Shown: one piece after another, positions 25,074 through 33,051 of the stretch | How positions within the stretch are numbered: position 1 is the first letter of the stretch | Layout: the number at the start of each line of letters is the position of its first letter | DNA from: Streptomyces laurentii | GTDB lineage: Bacteria; Actinomycetota; Actinomycetes; Streptomycetales; Streptomycetaceae | Assembly (NCBI GenBank): GCA_002355495.1 | Contig: AP017424.1 | Location: 6,513,501 to 6,577,500 of the forward strand | Length of the DNA: 64,000 nt | Direction of reading: 5' to 3' | Notes under the pieces: generated by a model | The model's database searches: none | Seen by the model: the letters and a program-made list of their open reading frames with translations, nothing else | What the model was told of the DNA's origin: nothing | Position numbers and translations under genes: made by a program

Positions 25074-26921
25074 ATGTCCCGGAAGCGCCGATCCACCGCC
25101 CGTTCTGTCTCGCTCCTCGCCGTCGCCGCGACGGTCCTCTCGGTGGCAGCCGCCGCCCCGCCCGCCCTGGTGGCACCCGCGTCCGCCGCGCCCCCGTCCG
25201 CACCGGCCCCCGGCACCCCACCCGTCAAGGTGCCCGTCGCCACCGGCTGGGGCGGCGCCGTCGCCAGCGTCGACGCGGACGCCTCCGCCGCCGGCGTCGA
25301 GGTACTGCGCAAGGGCGGCAACGCCGTCGACGCCGCCGTCGCCGTGGCCGCCGCCCTCGGCGTCACCGAGCCGTACTCGGCCGGCATCGGCGGCGGTGGC
25401 TACTTCGTCTACTACGACGCCAAGTCCCGCAGCGTGCACACCGTCGACGGCCGCGAGACCGCGCCCGCCTCCGCCGACGCGAACCTCTTCGTGGAGAACG
25501 GCAAGGCCATCCCCTTCGAGGAAGGCATGACCAGCGGCCGCAGCGTCGGCACCCCCGGCACGCCCGCCACCTGGCAGACGGCGCTGGACAGTTGGGGCAG
25601 CAAGCCGCTGCGCAAACTCCTCGAACCGGCCGAGCGGCTGGCCCGCGACGGCTTCACCGTCGATTCCACCTTCCGCTCCCAGACCGCCGGCAACGAGGGC
25701 CGTTTCCGCGACTTCCCGGCCACCGCCGAACTCTTCCTGCCTGGTGGGCAGTTGCCGGCCGTCGGCTCGACCTTCAAGAACCCCGACCTGGCCCGAACGT
25801 ACGAGAAGATCGGCCGCGAGGGCGTCGGCGCCCTCTACAAGGGCCCGCTCGCCCGCGACATCGTGAACACTGTCCAGCACCCGCCGGTCCGCGCCGGCGC
25901 CACCCGGGTCGTCCGCTCCGGCGATCTGACCGAGAACGACCTCGCCGGCTACGACACCCTCCGGCGTAAGCCCACCAAGGTCTCCTACCGGGGCCTCGAC
26001 GTCTACGGCATGCCCCCGTCCTCCTCCGGCGGCACCAGCGTCGGCGAGGCCCTGAACATCCTGGAGACCACCGACCTCTCGCGTGCCTCCGACGCCCGCT
26101 ACCTGCACCGCTTCATCGAGGCCAGCCGGATCGCCTTCGCCGACCGGGGCCGCTGGGTCGGCGACCCGGCCTTCGAGGACGTGCCCGTCCAGGGCCTGCT
26201 CTCGCAGCGGTTCGCCGACTCCCGCGCCTGTCTGATCCGCGACGACGCCGCGCTGACCAGCCCGCTCGCCCCCGGCGACCCGCGCCACCCCGCCCCCTGC
26301 GCCACCGGCGGAAAGGCCGCCCCCACCACGTACGAGGGCGAGAACACCACCCACCTGACGGTCGCCGACAAGTGGGGCAACGTCGTCGCCTACACCCTCA
26401 CCATCGAGTCCACCGGCGGCAGTGGCATCACCGTGCCCGGCCGCGGCTTCCTGCTCAACAACGAGCTGACCGACTTCTCCTTCACCCCGGCCGACCCCGC
26501 CGTCCACGACCCCAACCTGCCCGGCCCCGGCAAGCGTCCGCGCTCCTCGATCTCCCCGACGATCGTGCTCGACAAGAGCGGGCGGCCGGTCCTCGCGCTC
26601 GGCTCGCCGGGCGGCGCCACCATCATCACCACCGTCCTGCAGACCCTCACCGGCGTTCTGGACCGCGGTCTCCCGCTCGTCGACGCCATCGCGGCACCGC
26701 GCGCGAGCCAGCGCAACCAGGCCACCACGGAACTCGAACCGGCCCTGTGGAACAGCCCGTTGCGCGCCGAACTCGAAGCGCTCGGGCACGGCTTCCGGCA
26801 GAACCCGGAGATCGGCGCGGCGACCGGCGTGCAGCGGCTGCCCGACGGACGCTGGCTGGCCGCGGCCGAGAAGGAGCGGCGCGGCGGCGGTTCGGCGATG
26901 GTGGTCCGGCCGACGCCCTGA
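25074..26921 (+). CDS. ggt: Gamma-glutamyltransferase
   Basis: A 615-residue secreted Ntn-hydrolase precursor. A Sec signal peptide with an ASA-type cleavage site near residue 38 is followed by the large subunit (GGNAVDAAVAVAAALGVTEP). The autocatalytic Thr starts the small subunit in ENTTHLTVADKWGN. Later GGSGITVPGRGFLLNNE and SPGGATI motifs bind the gamma-glutamyl group. It cleaves glutathione and gamma-glutamyl peptides outside the cell. GGAGG precedes ATG 25074. Released glutamate could feed the nearby GluABCD importer. Confidence 0.9.
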   Translation: MSRKRRSTARSVSLLAVAATVLSVAAAAPPALVAPASAAPPSAPAPGTPPVKVPVATGWGGAVASVDADASAAGVEVLRKGGNAVDAAVAVAAALGVTEPYSAGIGGGGYFVYYDAKSRSVHTVDGRETAPASADANLFVENGKAIPFEEGMTSGRSVGTPGTPATWQTALDSWGSKPLRKLLEPAERLARDGFTVDSTFRSQTAGNEGRFRDFPATAELFLPGGQLPAVGSTFKNPDLARTYEKIGREGVGALYKGPLARDIVNTVQHPPVRAGATRVVRSGDLTENDLAGYDTLRRKPTKVSYRGLDVYGMPPSSSGGTSVGEALNILETTDLSRASDARYLHRFIEASRIAFADRGRWVGDPAFEDVPVQGLLSQRFADSRACLIRDDAALTSPLAPGDPRHPAPCATGGKAAPTTYEGENTTHLTVADKWGNVVAYTLTIESTGGSGITVPGRGFLLNNELTDFSFTPADPAVHDPNLPGPGKRPRSSISPTIVLDKSGRPVLALGSPGGATIITTVLQTLTGVLDRGLPLVDAIAAPRASQRNQATTELEPALWNSPLRAELEALGHGFRQNPEIGAATGVQRLPDGRWLAAAEKERRGGGSAMVVRPTP

Positions 26922-27358
26922 CCCGTCTCGCACGGGCCCATAGCGCGGTGGGAACGCGCGGGCCGTTGTCCGTGATCGCCACGGTGTGCTCAGTGGGCTC
27001 GGTGGGCTCGGTGTGCGCCGCGCGCGAGCCGTCGATCGTACGGATCGTCCGGCCGTCCCGCGCCGTGGAGTGATGGTCGCTTCCGCCTCCGGCGAGCATC
27101 GGCCCGATCGCGATCACCATCCCGTGTGGCAGCGGCAGTGGCACGCCCCGGCCCGGACGCCCCTCGTCGGGGGCGTCCGGGCCCTCGCCCACGCGGTTGC
27201 CGACCACGGCCGCCGCGGCCTGAGCGGTCCCTGCCCGAGCGGTCCCGGCCGGGACGGCCGCCCGCCAACCGGGCCAGGCTGCGCGCCGGTCCGGCATGGC
27301 GCCGGTCCGGCGCCCCGGCCTGGCCGGATGCTGAGAGCCGGACCAGGCAGGAGGCACC
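26922..27358. other. 437-base intergenic region after ggt
   Basis: No credible gene. It holds a 9-bp tandem GTGGGCTCG pair at 26993-27010, a 14-bp perfect hairpin at 27150-27183, several further GC-rich inverted repeats, and a GCAGGAGG ribosome-binding site for the next gene. Confidence 0.5.
27150..27183. terminator. Strong hairpin downstream of ggt
   Basis: A 14-bp perfect stem GGCCCGGACGCCCC/GGGGCGTCCGGGCC with a 6-nt loop, 230 bases after the ggt stop. Confidence 0.6.
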
Positions 27359-27958
27359 GTGGGCGACCACCACCGCAGTCAGGAAGCGCCCGAACCGGCG
27401 TCCGCCCGCGCGGGCGTGACGGTCGCCGGTCAGCCGGGAGTCATCGGGATCGCCCTCGCCGCCGTACTGTCGGCCTCGCTCGCGCAGGGGTCCTGGCAGT
27501 GGTTCGCGACGTACATCGGGCTGACGCTGCTCGCCATCGTCCTCGCCTTCTTCCGGCTGCCGGCCTGGGCACCCGGACTCCGCTCCGGCTACGTCGTGAA
27601 CCTGGTGGCGTTCTCACTGGTCGCCGGCCTGTGCTTGGCGCTCGTCCTCGCGCCGATGATGCAGCGCTGGGCCTGGCTGTTCCCGATGCCCGGCACCCGC
27701 GACCGGTGCGCCGCGGTGGGCGCGTACGCGCGCCTCCAGGCCGAGGCGGAACTGGGGAGCCTGGCGCACGGCGCCGGTGTGGCACTGGCCGGCGCGCAGG
27801 AGGCCCAGAGCCATGCGGCCGTCGCCGACTGCCTGTCCGCGACGACGACCCTGTGGCTGCCGGTGTACGCGGCCGGGGCGGCCGTCCTGGTGGGCCTCGG
27901 CCTGTGGATCCTGGGGCGGGCCCGGACGCGGAGCGGGGCACCGCCGGCCGCCCCGTAG
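27359..27958 (+). CDS. Four-helix membrane protein of unknown function
   Basis: A 199-residue protein with about four transmembrane helices: GIALAAVLSASLA, FATYIGLTLLAIVLAFF, VVNLVAFSLVAGLCLALVLA and VYAAGAAVLVGLGLWIL. A loop with two cysteines lies between the last two. GTG 27359 follows GCAGGAGG. No family is recognised and no neighbour is coupled to it. A convergent hairpin follows the stop. Confidence 0.65.
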   Translation: MGDHHRSQEAPEPASARAGVTVAGQPGVIGIALAAVLSASLAQGSWQWFATYIGLTLLAIVLAFFRLPAWAPGLRSGYVVNLVAFSLVAGLCLALVLAPMMQRWAWLFPMPGTRDRCAAVGAYARLQAEAELGSLAHGAGVALAGAQEAQSHAAVADCLSATTTLWLPVYAAGAAVLVGLGLWILGRARTRSGAPPAAP

Positions 27959-27968
27959 CCGCCGTGCC

Positions 27969-27989
27969 GGGCCTGATGAGGCCAGGCCC
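27969..27989. terminator. Convergent hairpin
   Basis: A 7-bp stem GGGCCTG/CAGGCCC with a 7-nt loop in the 37-base gap between converging genes. Confidence 0.5.
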
Positions 27990-27995
27990 ACCGCG

Positions 27996-28670
27996 TCAAA
28001 CCCGGGATGCCACCGCCAGCTGCACCCGGTGGTGCCCCGGCCGCAGCGCCTCGTCCACGAGCGCGCGGGCCAGGTCGGCGTGCGCGATGCGGCCCGGTCC
28101 GCCGACGACCGTGCCCACCGCCGTCCGGTACCCGCCCGTCACCGGCGCCTCGGCGTTCAGGTCCATCGCCGGCACCACCATCAGCCAGTCCAGCGCCTGC
28201 CCGGCCTCGGCCGTCAGCAGCTCGAACTCCGCCACATGCCCCTGGGAGAAGGCCCGGTACTCCTCGGGGAACTCGGGCGCGTCCATCACCCGGACCCCCG
28301 GCGCGGTCTCCAGCGTCGTGGCGATGCCCACGACGACCAGCCGGCCCACCCCGGCCTCCGGCAGCCCCGCGAGCAGGGCCCGCGCCGCCGCCGTGTAGTG
28401 GCCGACCGACGGGACGTCGAGCCGCGCCGTGGCGTTGACGGCCGCCGCGTGGCCCGGCGCGAGGGCCGCCACCGACTCCGGGTCGGTCACGTCACCCCGT
28501 ACCAGCCGGACGGAACTCCCCTCCAGATCCTGGTGCTTCGCCGGGTCGCGGACCACGGCCGTCACCCGGTGCCCGCGCGCCGTCGCCTCCGCGACCACCG
28601 CCCGTCCGACCCGTCCGCCGGCGCCGAAGACAAGGAGATCGCCGGTCGTGTTCATCGTGTTCGTCGTCAT
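27996..28670 (-). CDS. NAD(P)-binding oxidoreductase (NmrA/SDR-like)
   Basis: A 224-residue protein with the atypical-SDR glycine motif VFGAGGRVGRAVV and a following VTAVVRDPAKH, as in NmrA-like and NAD(P)H-binding (NAD_binding_10) proteins. It lacks a clear YxxxK catalytic pair, so it may be a redox sensor or quinone reductase. It is divergent from an HxlR regulator, an arrangement usual for redox- or quinone-responsive pairs. Confidence 0.8.
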   Translation of the reverse strand: MTTNTMNTTGDLLVFGAGGRVGRAVVAEATARGHRVTAVVRDPAKHQDLEGSSVRLVRGDVTDPESVAALAPGHAAAVNATARLDVPSVGHYTAAARALLAGLPEAGVGRLVVVGIATTLETAPGVRVMDAPEFPEEYRAFSQGHVAEFELLTAEAGQALDWLMVVPAMDLNAEAPVTGGYRTAVGTVVGGPGRIAHADLARALVDEALRPGHHRVQLAVASRV

Positions 28671-28810
28671 GCGGGGGACAGTAGGACGGGGACGCACGGT
28701 TACTTCAACGGTACCGACCCACGACTTGGGCCTGTCTTTCGGGTCGTGCCGGGCTCGCGTGCGCCGAGACGGAGCGAGCGAAGCGAGCGCAGTGCACCGG
28801 ACCCCGCACC

Positions 28811-28846
28811 CTGACCCAGCCTGACCCAAAAGAAAGGCCCTAACCT
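28811..28846 (+). promoter_or_regulatory. Direct repeat and -10 box of the hxlR-type gene
   Basis: CTGACCCAGC and CTGACCCAAA repeat at a 10-bp period (28811-28830), followed by the -10-like TAACCT (28841-28846) 7 bases before ATG 28854. No ribosome-binding site is present, so leaderless translation with autoregulation at the repeat is likely. Confidence 0.45.
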
Positions 28847-28853
28847 CGACGGC

Positions 28854-29258
28854 ATGACCGAGTCCGAGAACCGCGGCGCGACGACGCTGCCGAGCGACCT
28901 GTTCCGCGACCCCGCCTGCTCGACGTCCGCCCGCCCGGTCACGGTGGGCGGCAAGTGGACCGCGCTCGTGCTGCGCTGTCTGGAGGACGGCCGGCCGCAC
29001 CGATTCACCGAGCTGCGCGTGCCGCTGCACTGGATCACCCCGAAGGTCCTCACCGAGACGCTGCGCGCCATGGAGCGGGACGGATTCGTCTCCCGGACCG
29101 TCCACGACGAGCACCCGCCCCGCGTCGAGTACGCCCTCACCCCGCTCGGCCGCTCGCTGCTCGACCCGCTCGACGCCGCCTGCGCCTGGGCCCGGACGCA
29201 CGGGGGCGCGATCGCCGACGCGCGGGACAGCTACGACACGGCCGCCGAGACGCGGTAG
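28854..29258 (+). CDS. HxlR-family transcriptional regulator
   Basis: A 134-residue winged-helix protein. The HxlR pattern is clear: VGGKWTALVLRCLEDGRPHRFTEL, then ITPKVLTETLRAMERDGFVSR and a wing ending VEYALTPLG. A Cys precedes the domain (ACSTS), as in many redox-sensing HxlR/HypR proteins. It lies divergently from the NAD(P)-binding oxidoreductase with 183 bases between, and is its probable regulator. Confidence 0.88.
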   Translation: MTESENRGATTLPSDLFRDPACSTSARPVTVGGKWTALVLRCLEDGRPHRFTELRVPLHWITPKVLTETLRAMERDGFVSRTVHDEHPPRVEYALTPLGRSLLDPLDAACAWARTHGGAIADARDSYDTAAETR

Positions 29259-29346
29259 ACAAGCGCCCGCGCGGGGGAGTCCGGGCCGCCGACCAGGTGG
29301 CCTAGCAGCGGATGCGGGGCCCCGGGCCCGGCGCCACCGTGGACGG

Positions 29347-30593
29347 GTGAACCCTCGTCACAAGCCCGCCCGGCCGCGGATCCGGGCCGCACGCCGGGCC
29401 GCCGCCCTCACTGTCGTGCTCCTCGCCGCCGCCGTCGCCACCGGCTGTGGTTCCGGCTCCGGTACGCCGCGGAGCGACGTGCCGCCCGGGACCGCCCCGA
29501 GCACTTCCGGCACCCGGGCGTCGTGGTCGGCGGGGCGCAGCTGGCCGCTGTACGCCGGCATGTCGCGGCCGGTCAGGAACCGTGGAAATCGGCGTACGGG
29601 GCGATGAGCGCGAGCGCGTACGCGGCCCGCGACTACACCCCGCACCCCGCGCGGACCGTCGCCTGCGCCTCCAACGCCGGCACCGACGCCTGCGTCGCCG
29701 AGCGCGAGGACGCCATCGCCGCGTACACCCAGGCCCTGATGTGGTCGGTCTCCGGCGACGCCGCGTACGCCCGCAGGTCCGTCGCCATCATGGACGCCTG
29801 GTCGGGGCGGGTGAAGGAGCACACGCGCGACGACGCCGACCTCCAGACCGCCTGGGCGGGCTCCACCTGGGCGCGCGCCGCCGAGATCGTGCACGCCGGC
29901 TACCCGGCGTGGCCGGGCCCGCGGGTGCAGCGCTTCAAGTGGATGCTGCGCAAGGCGTATCTGCCCGAGGTCACCTCCAAGGTCCTTGATTACAACGGCA
30001 ATTGGGAACTGGCGATGACCGACGCCACCATGAGCGTGGCGGTGTTCCTGGAGGACCGCGCGCTGTACGAGGAGGCGGTACGGCGCTACCGCGCCCGGGT
30101 GCCCGCGTACTTCTATCCGGCCTCCGACGGGGCGCTGCCCAAGCCGCCGCCCGGCGGGACCGTCAAGTCGGCCGACCAGCTCGCCACGTACTGGTTCGGG
30201 CAGCGCACCTACCGGGACGGCGTCGGCCAGGAGACCTGCCGCAACTTCCTGCACATCGGCTACTCGCTCGCCGCCACCGCCCACATCGCGGAGACCGCCT
30301 GGCACCAGGGCCTCGACCTCTACCGCGAGGAGGCCGACCGGCTCACCGCCGCCCTGGAGTTCCACGCCCGCTACCAGCTCGGCGCCACCGCCCCGCGCTG
30401 GCTGTGCGGCGGGCAGGTCAAGCGCACCATGGGCCCGGACGTCGAGGCCGCCCTCAATCACCTGCGGGGGCGGATGCACCGCTCCCTGCCGCAGACCGAG
30501 AAGCTGGCCGAGCGGCAGCGGCCGGCCGGTACCGACGATCTCTTCGTGGCCTGGGAGACCCTGACCCACGCCGGCAATCCGACTCCCGTCTAG
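29347..30593 (+). pseudogene. Alginate-lyase-family lipoprotein, frame broken once
   Basis: The GTG at 29347 opens a lipoprotein signal (VVLLAAAVATGC lipobox) in one frame. The catalytic body continues in another frame from about 29499: EHFRHPGVVVGGAQL through the NGNWELAMTDA motif of the alginate_lyase (PF05426) fold to a TAG at 30593. Adding one C to the C4 run at 29495-29498 joins the two halves cleanly as PPGTAPEHFRHPG. The product would be a ~415-residue exported polysaccharide lyase. Either this is a real single-base frameshift or a homopolymer under-call. The body shows no other damage. Confidence 0.75.
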
Positions 30594-30641
30594 TCGCGCC
30601 GACGTGCCGACGGGTGGGGGTGCGGCACGCATGATCGGTAT

Positions 30642-30671
30642 ACACCGGACGTGTCGATACGTGTCCGGTGT
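30642..30671. terminator. Inverted repeat ACACCGGAC-N12-GTCCGGTGT
   Basis: 9-bp perfect arms 49 bases after the lyase stop. It may be a terminator, or an upstream operator of the following catabolic operon. Confidence 0.45.
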
Positions 30672-30723
30672 GGACCACTCGGGTATGAAACATGATCGAC
30701 TCCGCTGCTTCCCGGCGGTGGTC

Positions 30724-30752
30724 TTGCTCCGGGCTGGGACGGGGCTTACGTT
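30724..30752 (+). promoter_or_regulatory. Promoter of the pyrimidine/hydantoin operon
   Basis: TTGCTC (30724-30729), a 17-base spacer and TACGTT (30747-30752). The start point would fall near 30759, at the edge of the inverted repeat below, leaving a leader of about 58 bases before ATG 30817. Confidence 0.6.
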
Positions 30753-30758
30753 CTCCTC

Positions 30759-30783
30759 CTACGCATCGTGTCTACGTGCGTAG
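30759..30783. promoter_or_regulatory. Operator-like inverted repeat CTACGCA-N11-TGCGTAG
   Basis: Perfect 7-bp arms lie over the predicted start point. A bound repressor would block initiation directly. The cognate regulator is not in the window. Confidence 0.6.
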
Positions 30784-30816
30784 AGGCTCTCTGACGCCGT
30801 GCCGAAGGAGCAGCTC

Positions 30817-31659
30817 ATGACCGACGTCGTACGCGCCGCGCTCGTCCAGGCGACCTGGACCGGCGACACCGAATCCATGCTCGCCAAGCACGAGGAACAC
30901 GCCCGCGAGGCGGCCCGGCAGGGCGCGAAGGTCATCGGCTTCCAGGAGGTGTTCAACGCCCCGTACTTCTGCCAGGTCCAGGACGCCGAGCACTACCGCT
31001 GGGCCGAACCGGTGCCCGACGGTCCGACCGTGCGCCGGATGCGGGACCTCGCGCGGGAGACCGGGATGGTGATCGTGGTCCCCGTCTTCGAGGTCGAGGA
31101 CTCCGGCTTCTACTACAACACCGCCGCCGTCATCGACGCCGACGGCAGCTACCTCGGCAAGTACCGCAAACACCACATCCCGCAGGTCAAGGGATTCTGG
31201 GAGAAGTACTACTTCCGCCCCGGCAACGCCGGCTGGCCGGTCTTCGACACCGCCGTCGGCAAGGTCGGGGTCTACATCTGCTACGACCGCCACTTCCCCG
31301 AGGGCTGGCGCCAACTCGGACTCAACGGCGCACAGTTGGTCTACAACCCGTCCGCCACCTCGCGCGGCCTGTCCAGCTACCTCTGGCAGCTCGAACAGCC
31401 CGCCGCCGCCGTCGCCAACGAGTACTTCGTCGCCGCCATCAACCGCGTCGGCCAGGAGGAGTACGGCGACAACGACTTCTACGGCACCAGCTACTTCGTC
31501 GACCCGCGCGGCCAGTTCGTCGGCGATGTCGCCTCCGACAAGGAGGAGGAACTCGTGGTCCGCGACCTCGACTTCGGCCTCATCGACCAGGTCCGCCAGC
31601 AGTGGGCCTTCTACCGCGACCGCCGCCCCGACGCATACGACGGACTGGTGAAGCCGTGA
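30817..31659 (+). CDS. Beta-ureidopropionase-like carbon-nitrogen hydrolase
   Basis: A 280-residue nitrilase-superfamily enzyme with the Glu-Lys-Cys triad in GFQEVFNAP, YRKHHIPQVKGFWEKYYF and VYICYDRHFPE. The family hydrolyses N-carbamoyl-beta-alanine or other N-carbamoyl amino acids to the amino acid, CO2 and ammonia, the last step of reductive pyrimidine breakdown. ATG 30817 is preceded by AAGGAG at 6-base spacing. An in-frame GTG at 30799 lacks one. It is the first gene of the operon, and its stop overlaps the aminotransferase GTG (31656-31659). Confidence 0.88.
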   Translation: MTDVVRAALVQATWTGDTESMLAKHEEHAREAARQGAKVIGFQEVFNAPYFCQVQDAEHYRWAEPVPDGPTVRRMRDLARETGMVIVVPVFEVEDSGFYYNTAAVIDADGSYLGKYRKHHIPQVKGFWEKYYFRPGNAGWPVFDTAVGKVGVYICYDRHFPEGWRQLGLNGAQLVYNPSATSRGLSSYLWQLEQPAAAVANEYFVAAINRVGQEEYGDNDFYGTSYFVDPRGQFVGDVASDKEEELVVRDLDFGLIDQVRQQWAFYRDRRPDAYDGLVKP

Positions 31660-32936
31660 GCAATCTGTACGACCGGCACCGCGCCGTCCTCCCCGAGTGG
31701 CTCGCCCTCTACTACCGCGAGCCCCTGGAGATCACCCACGGAGAAGGCCGTCATGTCTGGGACGCCGACGGCAACCGCTACCTCGACTTCTTCGGCGGCA
31801 TCCTCACCACTATGACCGCCCACGCGCTCCCCGAGGTCACCAAGGCCGTCGCCGAGCAGGCCGGGCGGATCATCCACTCCTCCACCCTCTACCTCAACCG
31901 GCCCATGGTGGAGCTGGCCGAACGGATCGCCACCCTCTCCGGCATCCCCGACGCCCGCGTCTTCTTCACCACCTCCGGCACCGAGGCCAACGACACCGCG
32001 CTGCTCCTGGCCACCGCGTACCGCGGCTCCAGTCAGATCCTGGCCATGCGCAACAGCTACCACGGCCGCTCCTTCTCCACCGTCGGCATCACCGGCAACC
32101 GCTCCTGGTCGCCCACCGGCCTCTCGCCGCTGCACACCCTGTACGTGCACGGCGGCGTCCGCACCCGCGGCCCGTACGCCCAGTACAGCGACGAGCGGTT
32201 CATCGAGGCGTGCGTCGCCGACCTGGAGGACCTGCTCGGGCACACCCGCGACGTCGCCGCCCTCATCGCCGAACCCATCCAGGGCGTCGGCGGCTTCACC
32301 GCGCCGCCCGACGGTCTGTACGCCGCGTTCCGCCAAGTCCTGGACCGGCACGGCATCCTGTGGATCTCGGACGAGGTGCAGACCGGCTGGGGCCGCACCG
32401 GCGAACACTTCTGGGGCTGGCAGGCGCACGGCCAGGCCGGACCGCCCGACATCCTCACCTTCGCCAAGGGCATCGGCAACGGCATGTCCATCGGCGGAGT
32501 CGTGGCCCGCGAGGAGGTCATGAACAGCCTCGACGCCAACTCCATCTCCACCTTCGGCGGTTCGCCCGTCACCATGGCCGCCGGGCTCGCCAACCTCGGC
32601 TACCTCCTCGATCACGACCTGCAGGGCAACGCCCGCCGCGTCGGCGGTCTGCTCATCGAACGCATCCGGGCCGCCGCCGCGGGCGTCGACGCCGTACGCG
32701 AGGTACGCGGGCGCGGTCTGATGATCGGCGTCGAGCTCACCCGGCCGGGCACCGATCTCGCGCACCCCGAGGCGGCCGCGGCCGTCCTTGAGACCGCGCG
32801 TGAGAACGGGCTCCTCCTCGGCAAGGGAGGCGGCCACAACACCAGCACCCTGCGCATCGCGCCGCCGCTCTCGCTCACCGTCGCCGAGGCCGAGGAAGGC
32901 GCCTCGATCCTCGAACAGGCTCTGCACGCACTCTAG
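31656..32936 (+). CDS. Class III aminotransferase
   Basis: A 426-residue PLP enzyme (4-aminobutyrate / beta-alanine / AGXT2-like). The PLP lysine is in FAKGIGNGMS, the cofactor-binding SDEVQTGWGRTG and the GTEAND motif are in place, and RNSYHGRS is conserved. In this operon it should remove the amino group from beta-alanine or 3-aminoisobutyrate made by the upstream hydrolase. It is translationally coupled to it by GTGA. Confidence 0.88.
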   Translation: MSNLYDRHRAVLPEWLALYYREPLEITHGEGRHVWDADGNRYLDFFGGILTTMTAHALPEVTKAVAEQAGRIIHSSTLYLNRPMVELAERIATLSGIPDARVFFTTSGTEANDTALLLATAYRGSSQILAMRNSYHGRSFSTVGITGNRSWSPTGLSPLHTLYVHGGVRTRGPYAQYSDERFIEACVADLEDLLGHTRDVAALIAEPIQGVGGFTAPPDGLYAAFRQVLDRHGILWISDEVQTGWGRTGEHFWGWQAHGQAGPPDILTFAKGIGNGMSIGGVVAREEVMNSLDANSISTFGGSPVTMAAGLANLGYLLDHDLQGNARRVGGLLIERIRAAAAGVDAVREVRGRGLMIGVELTRPGTDLAHPEAAAAVLETARENGLLLGKGGGHNTSTLRIAPPLSLTVAEAEEGASILEQALHAL

Positions 32937-32955
32937 TTCACGCGAAGCGGCCGTC

Positions 32956-33021
32956 CGCCCGTACCCAGCCCGTATCCAGCCCGCACCTCGCCCGCACCTC
33001 GTCCGCACCTCGTCCGTTCAC
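32956..33021. repeat. Six-unit 11-bp tandem repeat
   Basis: Units CGCCCGTACCC, AGCCCGTATCC, AGCCCGCACCT, CGCCCGCACCT, CGTCCGCACCT and CGTCCGTTCAC follow without gaps in the 115-base space between the aminotransferase and dihydropyrimidinase genes. The period is one helical turn. It may be a slippage-prone minisatellite or a spacer influencing downstream expression. Confidence 0.65.
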
Positions 33022-33051
33022 GATCGCTCCGACTCGCAGGGGAGAAGTCCC

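Noticed and set aside
32956..33021. CRISPR-like array
   Set aside because: The six 11-bp units are gap-free and degenerate, with no spacers and no cas genes nearby.
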